From Taishania sp. (GTDB taxonomy: Bacteria; Bacteroidota; Bacteroidia; Flavobacteriales_D; Crocinitomicaceae), in assembly GCA_030150045.1 (NCBI GenBank), contig JASLGM010000002.1:1-30558 (forward strand): a stretch of DNA of 30,558 nucleotides. Direction: 5' to 3'. Position 1 is the stretch's first letter, and every line of letters begins with the position of its first letter. Shown here in pieces: positions 9,256-22,900 of the stretch. The translations under genes and the position numbers were made by a program. Under the pieces are notes generated by a model. That model had not been told where the DNA came from. It saw only the letters and a list, made by a program, of their open reading frames with translations, and did not search any database.

Positions 9256-10233
9256 ATGAAAATTTATTGTCCTTATTTATTTTTCTTACTTTTCCTGATA
9301 ATGGTAAAAAGTGGAATTGCTCAAATGCCAGATTTATACCGTCATTCTACTTGTGCAACGGCGTATTACCATTGTGGTAGGTCGGTTGATATTCAGGTTT
9401 TTAGTTCTTCAATAAAAGGGCGTCCTGTCGTTCCACCAACTCAATTTGTCCGTATGAGTTTTTCAGGGGCGGGAAATATACTATTCAGTTCTAAAACGGC
9501 GGGTACTTATATTTTATATGGACCATTTAATGTTTTGAGTCCACATTTGAATAATTGTGAAGCAATTGCTTTAGGTTTAGTTAATCAGGTTTCGAATTCT
9601 TTTACCTCTTCGATTCAAGGTATTTCCATTGCTCATGGTCAAGGAACCTATATTTTAGCATTATCTAGTTCGACTTACTTTCCAATAAATTCAGAGGAGT
9701 CTAAATTAGATTTTACAATTACAGCTTCGACTTATGGATGCAAAGATCGGATAGAGGATGAATGCAAAGATTGTTTGAAAACCTTTTCACCACCACCAGG
9801 ACGTTATGTTGTCTCTGCTTGGGTAAAAGGTGAATCAAGTAATAAGAACAAAACTTACCTCAATCCTAAAATTTCTATAGGATTTAATGATGGTACTAGC
9901 ACTACATATTCTCCTTCAGGAAGTATTATTGATGAATGGCAACGTATTGATGGTGTTTTGACGATCCCATCAAATGCGAATACGATGCAGATAGAACTGA
10001 GTTGTTTTAGTGGAGATTGTTACTTTGATGATTTTAGATTTTATCCATTGGACGGTAGTGTGGTTACTTATACTTATGATCCAGTAACCTTAAAGCTATC
10101 GGCTCAACTAGATGAACGAAACTTTGCAACGTTCTATGAATATGATGAGGAAGGTCAGCTTATCCGAGTGAAGAAAGAAACCGAGCGGGGAGTGATGACG
10201 ATTCAGGAAAACGGGAATAATATTTCAAAATAA
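9256..10233 (+). CDS. Secreted jelly-roll and YD-repeat protein, split-off tail of the shell protein
   Basis: A 325-residue protein with its own signal peptide (residues 1-22, cleavage likely at GIAQ). Residues about 25-155 look like a bacterial pre-peptidase-type beta-sandwich. Residues about 165-265 form a carbohydrate-binding-like jelly roll (PPPGRYVVSAWVKGE at the start, CYFDDFRFYP at the end). Residues about 270-318 are a YD-repeat strand set (YTYDPVTLKL, YEYDEEGQLIRVKKETERG). From memory, the same jelly roll plus YD ending is the C-terminus of the large SpvB-like protein in other Bacteroidota RHS loci. Here it is a separate gene 13 bases after that protein's stop. Its stop overlaps the next ATG by one base (TAATG), indicating coupled translation. 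Confidence 0.65.
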   Translation: MKIYCPYLFFLLFLIMVKSGIAQMPDLYRHSTCATAYYHCGRSVDIQVFSSSIKGRPVVPPTQFVRMSFSGAGNILFSSKTAGTYILYGPFNVLSPHLNNCEAIALGLVNQVSNSFTSSIQGISIAHGQGTYILALSSSTYFPINSEESKLDFTITASTYGCKDRIEDECKDCLKTFSPPPGRYVVSAWVKGESSNKNKTYLNPKISIGFNDGTSTTYSPSGSIIDEWQRIDGVLTIPSNANTMQIELSCFSGDCYFDDFRFYPLDGSVVTYTYDPVTLKLSAQLDERNFATFYEYDEEGQLIRVKKETERGVMTIQENGNNISK

Positions 10234-10955
10234 TGAGACAATTAATATACATAGCCTTTTTTTTACATTGGAGTGTTTTTTCTTTTAGCCAAGAAGGATG
10301 GGAGAAAATTAATTTAGATACCTACCTGAATGTGATACTAAATATTGAGAAAGACATTCCGACAGATCAGAGTTATAGTCTTCGGTCAGAGACGAGAATA
10401 TTTGATGATTATGAGGCGACTCAACCTATTGAGATTGTTAGAAGTTTTTTATTGTGTAAGGAAGGCCGCGTATATAATTTGAGGCAAAATGAATATTTCA
10501 TTATTCAGGAAAATGATTTGAATTTAATGATTGATAGTTTGAGAAATGAAATTGTTTTACAAGATGCGGATTCTAGTTTTTTTTATCGAAAAAAAGCGTC
10601 TGATTATGTAAAGATAGGGGAGATTACCAAAGTGATTTATCAAAAGAAAGAGAAAGGTCGTACAACTTATTTATTAGAGTTACTGGCTGGTTATCCCTAT
10701 ACAGCAGTAGAATTTGTTGTTGTTAATAACTGGATACAGAAGATAATTTGTTATAGTAGTAGTCCTTATGATTTAGATCCTTACTCAAATAAACTAGCGC
10801 GATTTGAGATGAATTTTGGGGATTTTCAGACAGGGAAGAAAATACTTGCAATGACTGTTATCTCTACCTCTGATTTCGTGAGGGAAGAAGGAGGCGATAT
10901 GATTTTACAGCCTAGTAAAATGCATTATAAATTAATAGATCTACGAAATAAATAG
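10233..10955 (+). CDS. Secreted protein of unknown function in the RHS operon
   Basis: A 240-residue protein with a signal peptide (residues 1-19, cleavage near FSFSQE). The mature part alternates beta-strands and short helices, with a charged middle (residues 100-150) and the C-terminal segment MILQPSKMHYKLIDLR. The overall look, several long antiparallel strands ending in a conserved-looking hydrophobic edge, is loosely like LolA/LolB-type periplasmic folds, but I see no diagnostic motif and make no assignment. Its start overlaps the previous stop by one base, and the RHS gene follows after 23 bases, so it may act as a periplasmic chaperone for the RHS giant. That is a guess from position. 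Confidence 0.55.
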   Translation: MRQLIYIAFFLHWSVFSFSQEGWEKINLDTYLNVILNIEKDIPTDQSYSLRSETRIFDDYEATQPIEIVRSFLLCKEGRVYNLRQNEYFIIQENDLNLMIDSLRNEIVLQDADSSFFYRKKASDYVKIGEITKVIYQKKEKGRTTYLLELLAGYPYTAVEFVVVNNWIQKIICYSSSPYDLDPYSNKLARFEMNFGDFQTGKKILAMTVISTSDFVREEGGDMILQPSKMHYKLIDLRNK

Positions 10956-10978
10956 AATTTACGACAACGCTTTAATTT

Positions 10979-13900
10979 ATGAAAACTAGATATAATTTTT
11001 GGATTAATTTTTTTTTATTTTTTCTATTTAGTATAGGGAGATTAACGTCTGTATTTGGGGGGATTGAACCCTTAATAGCATCCATTCAGACAGTAGCATC
11101 ACCTGTTGTAATTGGTACCCCTACAGCATTTTCTCGAATAGCTGCATCCGTACCTAGTTTGACGCAGTTGGATCACCATGTGCGCAATAAAGTTCAGTTG
11201 GAGGTGGATTTGATGCATCCGGATTTTCATACTGGGGAGCAACGGGTTGTTGTAGAAGTTCGGATTATTTCTTACGATCGGATGAATGTTGCTCAATCTT
11301 TGGTTACCCAAAAATTAAGTATTGATTATCATCATGACAATAATTATAAATCGAAAATTCTAGATAATTATGAGTTTGTCAATGCCTACGTAGTTGAAGT
11401 TGAATTATTACAGGTTTGGGTTGATGGTACTCTTCAGAATACATTACCATCAAATTTACGAATCAAAACAATTATTGACATCAATCGGTATGAGGTGCTT
11501 ACAAATCAGACTATAGGATTAACTGCAGCATTGTATCCTGCTCAGAGTCCAACATCGATTCGTGTTTCTTGGCTAACAACTACAGGCGCTGAGGAATATC
11601 AGTTGGAATATGGTTATATTAATAATTATGGAGCAGGACAAACTCCTCTGACTGTTGCTCAGTTAGAATATGATTTTAAGAATAATTCTACTCGTATTAC
11701 GACGGTTAATACTAAATACGATATTCCTTTGATTTTTGATCAAGGTTGGGTTTATTATAGGGTTCGTCCTGTAGGTGTAGATTTACAGAATGTTTCCCAT
11801 ATTATTTATGGGGATTGGTCAGTAGCTAATGCATCAGGGTTATTGAGTAACTTACCGACAAAGATTGAGATTTCAGAGGCTGTTTCACATGAGAAAAAGA
11901 TAAATTGGCAACATGCAACTACTTTTGCAGAAGAAGGAAAAAGAAAAGACGTTATTACTTATTATGATGGTACTTTACGTAATCGACAAATGGTTACCCG
12001 TATTTCGTCAGATTCAACTGTTGTTATTGTAGGTGAGACTATTTATGATCATCAAGGGCGTCCTACGGTGTCCATATTACCAACTCCTGTTTTAAATGTT
12101 GTGAACCCTTCTATTAAATATTATCCAAAATTCAATAAGAATAATGAAGGAGTTGCTTATTCGAAAACTGATTTTGATACGGATGATAAAATAGGGAATG
12201 CGAACCCACTTTCTTCTGAATCAGGAGCTTCATTGTATTATTCATCTTCGAATCCCAAGCAGTTCGAGTGGCAGGCATATGTTCCTGAATCAGGAGGTTA
12301 TCCTCTTCAACAAGTTCAATATGAACCTAACGGAACAGGTAAGATTATGGCTCAAGGAGGTGTTGGGCCGGACTTTCAGTTGGGTAGTGGTAAAGAGACG
12401 AGATATCTTTATGGTAATCCCAATCAATTAGAGTTGAATCAGTTATTTGGTTCTGAGGTTGGGTTTTCTACTCATTATAAAAAGAATGCGGTTGTCGATG
12501 CTAATGGACAGGTATCTATTTCTTATCTGGATTTATCGGATAAGGTTATAGCGACAGCTTTGGCAGGACGTTCTCCAGAAAATCTCAATGAGATTGATAA
12601 TATGGAAACGCAGTCTTTGACCATTAATTATCTGGATTTGGTCGAGTCAACACAATCGATAGATCGGTTGACGAATTCGATCAACTTTGCAACAACGTTC
12701 ATTGTGACAGATGCTACTCGTGCGATTTTTGATTATTCATTGACTACAGTTCCATTTTTAGATAATTGTTTACCGAATTTGTGCGTTGACTGTGTGTACG
12801 AATTGAGTTATTCTCTTAAAGACATTCAAGGGGAAGAATTATTAAGGCCTAGTTCTCAGAATGAACTTGTAGGGAATTTCATCTTCGATAATGGGGTGTA
12901 TTATTTTCATGGTGAATGCAATGAGAATACTATAATAAGTAAGATAGACACACTTATTTTAGGGATTGGAAGTTACACGATTTCAAAACGTTTAAAGCTT
13001 CATGAAGGTGCTTTGGATGCCTATTTACAATTGGTAGAAAAAGCAGGATGTACGAAGACATTGGATGATTTTTTGAAGGAAGAGTTGGCATTAGTGGATA
13101 GTAGTATCTGTATGGTGACTTGTGAGAGCTGTATGGAGCAGTTAGGTACATTGGAACAATTTATTAGCAATGGTTTTGGAACAGCAGGGGATTATAATGC
13201 ACGAGTTCGAGATTGTAAGGCATTATGTGAGGATGAAGTTTCGGATTGTGATATTTATAAAATGCAGATGGAAACTGATATGATGCCAGGTGGACAATAT
13301 GGAGAGTATATTAATCTTTCAACCGGCGCTACGGATTGGAGTTTTCCACTTTCGATATTTAATCCGAATCATTTATTACCGAATTCATTGGCATCATGGC
13401 GAAGTCCTATTTTAGTTACCCCCAATGGAAGGCAACCAATTTATGTTGATGAACAAGGAGAAAGAGCACGTATATGGTTGACCCCGAATTCATCTGTATC
13501 AGGCGGTTATGTTCCTGAACCTATAAATGCATCAGTTATTCAGTTTGAAGCCTCCAATAATCGTTATTTTATTTATCCTGAGCAATTGAAGTTTTCTAAT
13601 GATTTCGTTGAATTTTTTGAATCATCTTGGGCAGCCTCGTTGTTAACGTATCATCCAGAATACTGTTTTTATGAGTTTTGTTTAGGCTATGATAATACAG
13701 TTGTAGAAGGGGATTATTTCACGAGTAGATCTTTTGATGATTTACTGATAAACACGACTACTTTTGCGGAAGCGGAAGCCCTTGGTTTTCTTGCGGATAA
13801 TCAACCTCGATTATGGGTGTTAGAAGGACATTCGAATCCATCTGATTCTTTAGTGCCTTGGGACCCTTTTGTTTCTCGTTATTCAGGATATGGATCTTCC

Positions 13901-16900
13901 TCTCCGCTATGTGAAAATTTTGCTGATGTATTGATCGAAAGAATTCAGGAATATAAGAATATAAATGGTCAATGGTATTCGATGAAAGAGATTGCTGCTT
14001 ATACAGCTCGTTGTGGAGGAGACTTTCCGACAACCCCAGACATGACATGTTTTGCATTTGGAACAGGATCGGACACTACAATCTTAAACAGAGAGTGGAC
14101 TCTTTATAAGGCAATGTATTTGAGTGCGAAACAAAAAGTACAACAAGATCTAGAACTTTGTAAGTCAATTAATGATTGTAAGTCTTACAATGTATGTATT
14201 GACAACAAGGATTATAATCCCTGGGCGCTTTATTATTTCACGATGTTCAGTATTTTTTCAGGAGGAGTTTTTCAATCTTATCCTTATATTTTCGATCCTT
14301 TACAGCCTTGTTCAATTAGTCGTTATCTTCTTTATCGTAATAAAACGAAGCGATTTGGAGCGAGTAATACATTGACAGTTGAAAGTGTGGTTAATAATAC
14401 CTCGTATCAAATGTATTCAGTAACTGGACAATGTCCGAATGCTTTTGCATTACAGAGTTTAATGGTTGAACTATTCGATGCATCTGTTTGGTTGGATCAA
14501 GGAGTTATTTTGAATAACTATTCACATTTAAATAGTCTGTTTCAAGCCAATAATTTTTATACGAATCCAGGACCATTACCTCGTCTTCAATACGATGCTA
14601 CATTGACTGGTAACACTCTTGTTGCGAAATGGAAAGATGTTAGTAATTCTGCCATTTTTGAAACAGTTACGTTAACGAAAACGACATCAAAACCTTGGGA
14701 TTCATTTACCCGTCTGGGTAATCTGGTTGCAACTGGGGAGTATACCTTTACTTTGGATGCTTACTATTCTTATCCCACTTATTATTCCCATTACGATGCT
14801 GTTTTGAGAGATTCTGTTGTTTATGACACGGTTTATCGTGATTCTCTTGTTAAGCTAGTGGGTAGTTTGACATATTTTAAATTGAATGGTTGTAGTTTTA
14901 AGCAAGAGTGCACTTCCAATCAGTTAGCGATTGATTTAGGGAATGTGATGAATGTCTTACACCAAGACAATCGGTTGTTGTCATCCACCCCTGTTTCTTT
15001 GACCAGTTACACGTCTTCTGCATTAGGTACGACAATGAATTTAAATTCATTGTATATTAAAAATGCTGCCAATACTGGCCCATCATTGAGTTGGCTCTAT
15101 ACAGGTAATGGACTTTTTAAGATTTATGATGCTTCACAATCTTTAGTCAATGGATTTTATTTGCAACTGAATGATTCGAATATTACCCAAGGTTGGTTAG
15201 ATAATTTACAGGGTTTTGGTTCGATTGTTTCTACGGGTAGTTACTCGTTTGAAATAGAGGCGTATACAAGAAATGGTTTTCCACAGATTTTGACGGGTTA
15301 TCTTTATCAGTTGAATGGTTCAGATCGTAAAGGAATAAAAGCTGGAGATTGTGATTTACCTACACCTCTTTCGTGTGAAGGAGTGGCTTATTCACGATTT
15401 AAGGATATGCAGAACTTGATTGAAGATGTTTTGGTCGGTTATAATGGTGCATCTATTGATTTATTTTCGAGTAGCGCTCTTACCCCAGATTTATTGGAAA
15501 TGTTTCCTTATGGGACTACATATACAACTAGTCAGACTCAAGGAAAAGTATTGAGTATTCAGACTCCTGCAAGTACTGGTACTCCTTGCGTTATAACTTT
15601 TGTTATTGATTCTTCTGTTTACTTACCGAATGTAAACTTTACAGGGATTCAATCAGTTTCTAATTTTCATGTAGATACTAATCATTTGACATTAAATGGA
15701 TCCACACATTTTTATTTTACAGCAAATTATTCTACTGGGTCGGTACAAATTCAAGGATTTTCATCTTGTTTATTGTTTAAAGAATGTCGTAGTTGTGACA
15801 GTCCTATGGATGCTAGGGGAGCGATTTTGAATACACTTTTGGACAATATGAGTCCGTTAGTGGGAGGTTGTTCAGAATGGAGTGGAGGGGATAATCAAAG
15901 CGCATATTGTCGGGATCAATTTGAACGATTAAAGGTGTGTTTGCTCCGACTTCAATCGGAGCATAATGCGGTACCTTTTAGCATTTCTTCAATAGCAGAA
16001 TTTGAAGGATTAGGATTATGTTATTGTGCAGATAAGATTTGTGATTTCATTAATTCACCTGATTTCATTATTGGTTATCAAGATGGGCAAGTTATATATA
16101 GAGGAGATCTACATTATATTTTAGATACATTTAAATGTTCGCAGAAAGTAGGAAGTGGTATCATTAATGTGTATGAAGATGGATGTAAGAATGTTTATGC
16201 AAATTACCTTTGTTCAACTCGACATCTTTCTGATTTTATTTCTGCCTCTACCTCAATGGTTGTTAAAGAAGTAGATCCAGATTTGTTTTTTAAATATAAT
16301 TTGTGCGAGTGCATTGATAGTTATACTGCTGCTGTTGATGCTTATATTAATGGTTTGGTTGGTCCATTCAGCCAGTCTGAACTTGATCGTTATTTAGTAG
16401 AACATTTGGTGTGTAATCAAGTTTCTAAATGTACTCCATCTCCATCGGAAGCAGGAGGAGATGTTGAAATGCCTACTGTAGAAATAGTTAACAATTGTTT
16501 GGAGATTCAACAAAATTTAGCACGAACTAATGCCCAGAATGCGTATAATGATTATAGGGATAGTATACTTAATGTCTATCGGAAAAAGTACATTGATTAT
16601 TGTTTGAATACACAGGAAGTATTGAATTATACGTATGAAGACAAACAGGCTCATTACACTTTATATTATTATGATAAAGCGGGTAATTTGATTAAGACGA
16701 TTCCTCCAGCAGGAGTGGAGCGTTTGGATTACCGAACAACGAGTGATCCAATCAATGTTCAAATTAACCGCGATCGCGCAAATGGCGTTCGGACGATTTA
16801 TACTTCACATCGCTTACAAACGCGTTATGAATACAATAGTTTAAATCAGTTGATTGCTCAATATACACCGGATACCGATCCACTTCATACGTTTACGGCA

Positions 16901-19900
16901 ACAGAAGTCAATGGTCTTCATACGAATCTGCAAGTTAATAAAGTTCAAATGATGAATGGTTCTGTTGGTTATTTAAGTGGGGACGTTGGTGGTCGAGGTT
17001 ATCTTTATCAGACAAATGATGGCGGGAAAACCTGGAGTCGGATTAACAATTTAGTTGGATCGAATCTTCGTAAAATTCGGATGTTGGATGCTCAAAAGGG
17101 ACTCGCTATAGGAAGCGGAGGTGTACTATTGTATACACTAGATAATGGACAGTCTTGGGACTTGTTTAAGGACTTTTCTACAGAATTACAACAGGAAGAA
17201 TGGATGGATATCGCTCCTTCCTCCGATGGGACAATGGCTGTAGCTATTGTTTCTCAATCAGGGAAAATAATTTATTTCAATGATTTTAATTCACTAAACA
17301 ATTTTAGCATTCATACCGTAACTCGTCCAACAACGGAGGTTTGTGAACACATTGTGTTCTCTCAAGGTAAATATTATATTACCAGTTATGATGCTGCCTT
17401 ATCGATGAGCCGTATTTATCGCTGGACAGCAGGAACCAATATTTTTGAATCGATTGATAAATTAACGGTTGACAATTGGTCGGCATTGGATTATCCAACA
17501 CCAACGATTGCTTATGCTGTGAATGGAGAAGGGCGTCTTTTTAAAACTCGTTCCATTGGAGCGAATGAATGGCAACATATTGCTTCTAACCTAAAATCGG
17601 GTGTTATTTCGTTGAAGTTTTTTGATGATTTACAGGGTGTTGCATTGGTTGGGGAGACGCAAGGGAATCGTTTGATGCGCACCGTAAATGGAGGTAAAGA
17701 CTGGACCTATCTTACAAATAACTATTATACAGTATTGGAAATAAGTTCTGATCGAACGATAGCTATGGCTGTTGGACTCAGTGGAAAGATAGACTTGATT
17801 TTACCTTATTTGAGTGGTGTTGATTTGCCTATTTCGGTTGTCACTCCAACAGGTATGGGAGATTTAGATGCAGCTTGGGTAAATAAAATAGGTGCTGGAA
17901 ATTATGAGATAGTTGTAGCCGAGGTGGACAAAATCCATTACTCCAAATATCAACTTGCTCAAACTCCAACATGGTCTACTTATGTTACATCGTTGGATGG
18001 TGGTGACTGGATCAATCAATTGGTTTTAAAGCGTTTGTCTTCTAATGAATTAGCAGGAGGATTTAAAACACAAAATGGTTCTGTTGGTAAAATTCAGAAA
18101 ATCGGTACAGGATCTTTTACAGCTGGTTCTCAAATGCTTTCAGGATCTTTCAAACAAATTAATTATACTGATAATGGATTGATTGTTCTTCCTACAACAG
18201 GTACAGCTATTTTACAAACAGCATGGAACTTAGTTGCTACAACCACTCAACTTCTCAATGCCCCGGTGTCATTGGATGGTTTGGGTGTAAATGGTGAGCA
18301 CGTGGTAGGTTTTACCGCTACAGGAGGATTGTTTTTGACTTCTCTATCATCATCTTGGAATAACATTCCAGCTGTTCTCCGAATGAGTAGATTGAATGCA
18401 ATGATTTCAGGTAATGCAGGTTTGCGAATTGCTGGGGATGACGGTGTTTTACTTGTTTATCAACCTGTTCAGAATAGTTTTGGATTGGTGAAAACGACCT
18501 TTAATGAGAATATTTATGGTTTGACGACTGCATTGGATCAATTATTTTTGGTGGGAGAGAACGGATTGGGGCTTTTTACCCCAGAAAATACGTTAGGGGC
18601 AGGTGTTTTCACACCACTCTTGGGAGTGAATCAGCAACGCTTGGAAAATATGGTTGGAGGACGTGATCTAAAATCGATTCATGTATCTTCAACTGGTCGC
18701 TTACATGCTGTTGGTGAGCGTGGACTTGTACTTTATTCCCCTAAAGTGATTGGAGTTGGTTCACAAGCACTTTCTGTTTTACAACAAGGGCAGTTGGATC
18801 TTTTTGATGTTAGTGCTAAACAGGGAACAAATACTGTTTTAGTGGTTGGTAATAACACTTCAATCCTTGAGTATATCGGACCGATGGGATTGTTTAATAA
18901 AGAGATCTTTGTGCCTAAAATAACGGATTTCCATTTTAGTGCAATTGGTCAGGGTACGTTTTTGTCTAGCTATACCAGTGGTAAATTGCTTATTGCTCGT
19001 TCTACAAACAATGGTTCGGAATGGCGGGGCATTTCACCAGCAGCACCAGTTCCCTCATCCACATTGTTTACACATGTTTGGAACTTGTCGGGCCATAAGT
19101 CTTTGCTATTTGGTAAAGGAGAAACATTACAGGCACTCAACGGAGTGGCAAGTGTAGTTCCTGCGTTGGGAACAGTTGGAGTAGGCACAAGTAGTAAAGG
19201 ACGAAATACCAGTGAGCTATATGTTTTGGATGGATCGGTATTAAAAGCATGGAATTTGGCAACGTTAAGCTCCACAGTGAAGAACACTAGCTTGGTTTCG
19301 GATCCTACTACAGTAAATGCTATTCATGTTTTTCCAAATGGCGATTATATTGCAGTAGGGGATAATGGTTTTTATAAGCACTATAAGGCAGATAATGTTC
19401 TTTTGACTTATTCGTTATCATTTTCGTCGAATGATCATTTAAAATCCATTTCTTTTCACGACAACCTAAACGGAGTTATCGTAGGTTCCAATGGAGCTTA
19501 TTTTAAAACGATGATGAATCGCATTTCAGAATATGGCACTTTGGAGGGTACTACTTGGGGCAGACAAGTAATTGAACCGTTTATCGGAGATTGGAGAACG
19601 CTTTCTTTTTCCAGTCCGGTTAATTTGGTTATTGGTTCGGCTCAAGGGGCGGTGTCTATTTACGATTCAGGAGAACGTTATAGTAATCGTTTTTACTACG
19701 ATCGTTTGGGTCGCTTGGTTGTGAGCCGAAATGAGAGGCAGCGCAGCGAGAACAAGTACAGTTACACTTTGTATGATGAATTGGGTCGTGTTGTTGAGGC
19801 AGGAGAAAAACAAGACAACACCACAGGTATTTTGTTTAAACACATCTTTGGAACAACTGTTAGTGGACATTATAATCCGATGACCATTGATGATTTAAAA

Positions 19901-22900
19901 TTAAAAGCATGGGTTGATGGTTCAGGAGGCCGATTTGAGGTGACACGTAGCTATTATGATGCTCCAGTCATTACGAGTTTACCGACTTATTTATCAGCTG
20001 ATTACCGTACTCAACAAAAACGTATTTTACACGTTACATATGAGGCTGAATATGATGGGGATGACCAGACGTACGATCATGCTACCCATTATAAATATGA
20101 TATTCATGGTAATGTAAAAACGTTGGTTCAGGACAATCAAAAAATGGTTAATGATTATCCTTCTTTGGTTCGTGAGCGGTTCAAACGCATGGACTATGTT
20201 TATGATTTGGTGAGTGGAAATGTACATCGAATGAGTGTGCAAAGCGGTTCGCCTGATCAATGGCATCATGCTTATGTATATTATGCAGACAATCGCATTA
20301 AGTCAGTTTACACAAGCACAAAGACACCAATGATAGAACAATCATTTACCAATCTAATGGTAAATAAACTTGAGGATAACCTTCCTGATTGGCAGAAAGA
20401 TGCACAATACTATTATTATGCCCATGGACCTTTGGCAAGAATTGAGATTGGAAAAAATAATTTACAAGGAGTGGATTATTATTACACCCTTCAAGGTTGG
20501 CTAAAAGGCGTAAATGGTTCCACATTGAAAGAAACGGATTTGGATCCAGGGAAAGATGGTTTATCCTCCGGGTCAAATCGTTATTTTGCAAAAGATGTTT
20601 TTGGATTTGGATTACAGTATTATACAGATGATTATAAGGCTATTTCAGGGAATCAACCTTTTGCTACTGTAAATACACAGAGTCATCCAGCGTCACAAAG
20701 TCATGATTTATATAATGGAAACATCCGTTATATGCAGACTTCCATTACGAATCCGAATAGTTATGAGGCGATGCCTATGCTTACGGCTTATCATTACGAC
20801 CAGTTGAATCGCCTGAATGAAAGTAGAAGCTATGAGAGTGGATTGAGTGGTAGCGAATGGAATCCTTCGGGGTATAATAACGCTTACTTCAATGCCTTTA
20901 CTTTTGATGCAATGGGGAATATTCTGACGCAGAAACGTCACTTGAGTGATGGGGGGGTATTGGATGATTTAACGTACCATTATCAAAAGAATGCTGCGGG
21001 AAAATTGGCGCGTAATCGACTGTATCAGGTGAATGATCGAGTGAATTCTGATTTTAATGAAACGGATATTGATGATATGGGAGTTTTCCATTCGGCACAA
21101 GATTCGATCAATTATAAAAACAACTATTCGTATGATGCAGAAGGACGTTTAATAAAAGACGAGCAAGAAAGTATTGCAAAAATTGAATGGAGAGTAGACG
21201 GCAAAGTGCGTAAAATTATTCGCAAAGAGGATTCAGCGAAAGATAATCTGGAGTTTGATTACAATGCGATGGGGCAACGTATTGCCAAGCATGTGTACGA
21301 TAACCAGACAGGGTTATTGAAGAAATCGACGTATTATATTTTGGATGCACAAGGGAACCAGTTGAGTATGTATGAGCATAAAGTGGAAGAACAAAATGCG
21401 ACCTATTATTTAACGGAGCGCAATATTTACGGTAGTTCTCGTTTGGGAACAAGTAAGGATACGGTCAATATGTTTAATCCTCAGCTTTTACCGAGTTATG
21501 GAATTACAGGTAACCGAAATTACGAGTTGAGTAACCACCTGGGGAATGTACTTGCGGTTGTTTCAGATAATATTTATCCATTGAGTTCGGACAATACAAC
21601 GATTGATTCCTATCGTGTGGGCTTGGATCAAGTGTACGATTATAGCCCTTTTGGGGTTCAGTTAGACAAAAGAACGATAGAGCCTAAGCCCGTTGAAGTT
21701 GTGGATACCAATTATTTGATTACTCCTGAACGGATTTACACTTCAAATTTTGCGCTTACCCAAGCGGATTTATCGGATTACGAGGGTTGGTTTGCCAGCA
21801 TGGGGACGAGTGCTTTGTTTTTGGAAAATAACAGCGGAGGAAAACGTTTAAAGGCGGTCAGTTTACAGGTGAATAGCGGAATGAACCGTTCTTTTGATGT
21901 GGAAATTGGATCTACTTACAGCATGAAATTTGATTTGGATAAGGGAACACTGGCGCATGTTGTTGCCCGTATTTATTCCATCAACGGAACGTTGCAGACT
22001 TTGTTGAGTAGTCAGAATTTAACAGCAACACAAAATTACACACTTGATTTTGTGGCAACGACGAATGAGATTTTAGTTCAGTTTGTTCAGCTAGGCACCT
22101 TTTATGTGGATAATTTCAGTCTTTTAAAGAAGAATTATCAGGATATTCATTTCACGAATTTGGAGATTCCATCGATTATTGAGCCTTCTATTGGTGGTTG
22201 GAGTTATGATATGGGAACAACAAATGCCTGGGTAGAAACGGGGCGTTTGAATGTGAAAAATGGAAAGGTTTCAAGAAATTTTGGAGCTGGAAGTCATACT
22301 ATTACAATGGATTTAAACAAAGGGACAAACAGTAAGTTGTTGGTGAAAGAAATCTATAGCGGTTTTAATAATTGGACAGGAATGCCATATGAGAATGTTA
22401 CTACCCATGAGATTACGGTAAACAGTAATTATACGTATTACCTAAATCCAGCCCCTAGAGAATCTTGTTCCATTTCAGTAGAAACTGTTGGTAGTCAGCC
22501 GTTTTTCATAGATGATGTTCGGATTGAAACAGTGCAAAATATAGTAGGAGCTCAACCTGTTATTACAACAGAAAACTTTACAAACCCTACGGTCATCGCT
22601 CCATCAATTGATGGATGGACAACGGATACGAAAAATAATACCTTGCGTTTGTATCATCAAATGAATGGGAATGTGGTGACTAATAAAAGTTTCAATATGT
22701 CACGAATGGTGAAGCAAACCTTTTCCAATATTACAGGTGGCCAACAACACGAGTTTTCTTTTCAGGATTTGGTGCATTCTAGTGGTTCTGTTTCAATGTC
22801 GTCTGCTCCTGTTGCGCCGATGGCTTTACCAACAGGATATGATTATAATGTTAAAATTTATGGCATCACGGCAGTGAATCAGGAGACTCTTTTGTTTGAT

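Noticed and set aside
18970..19287. 105-codon open frame on the minus strand
   Set aside because: It is antisense to the propeller part of the RHS gene and shows no domain or promoter.
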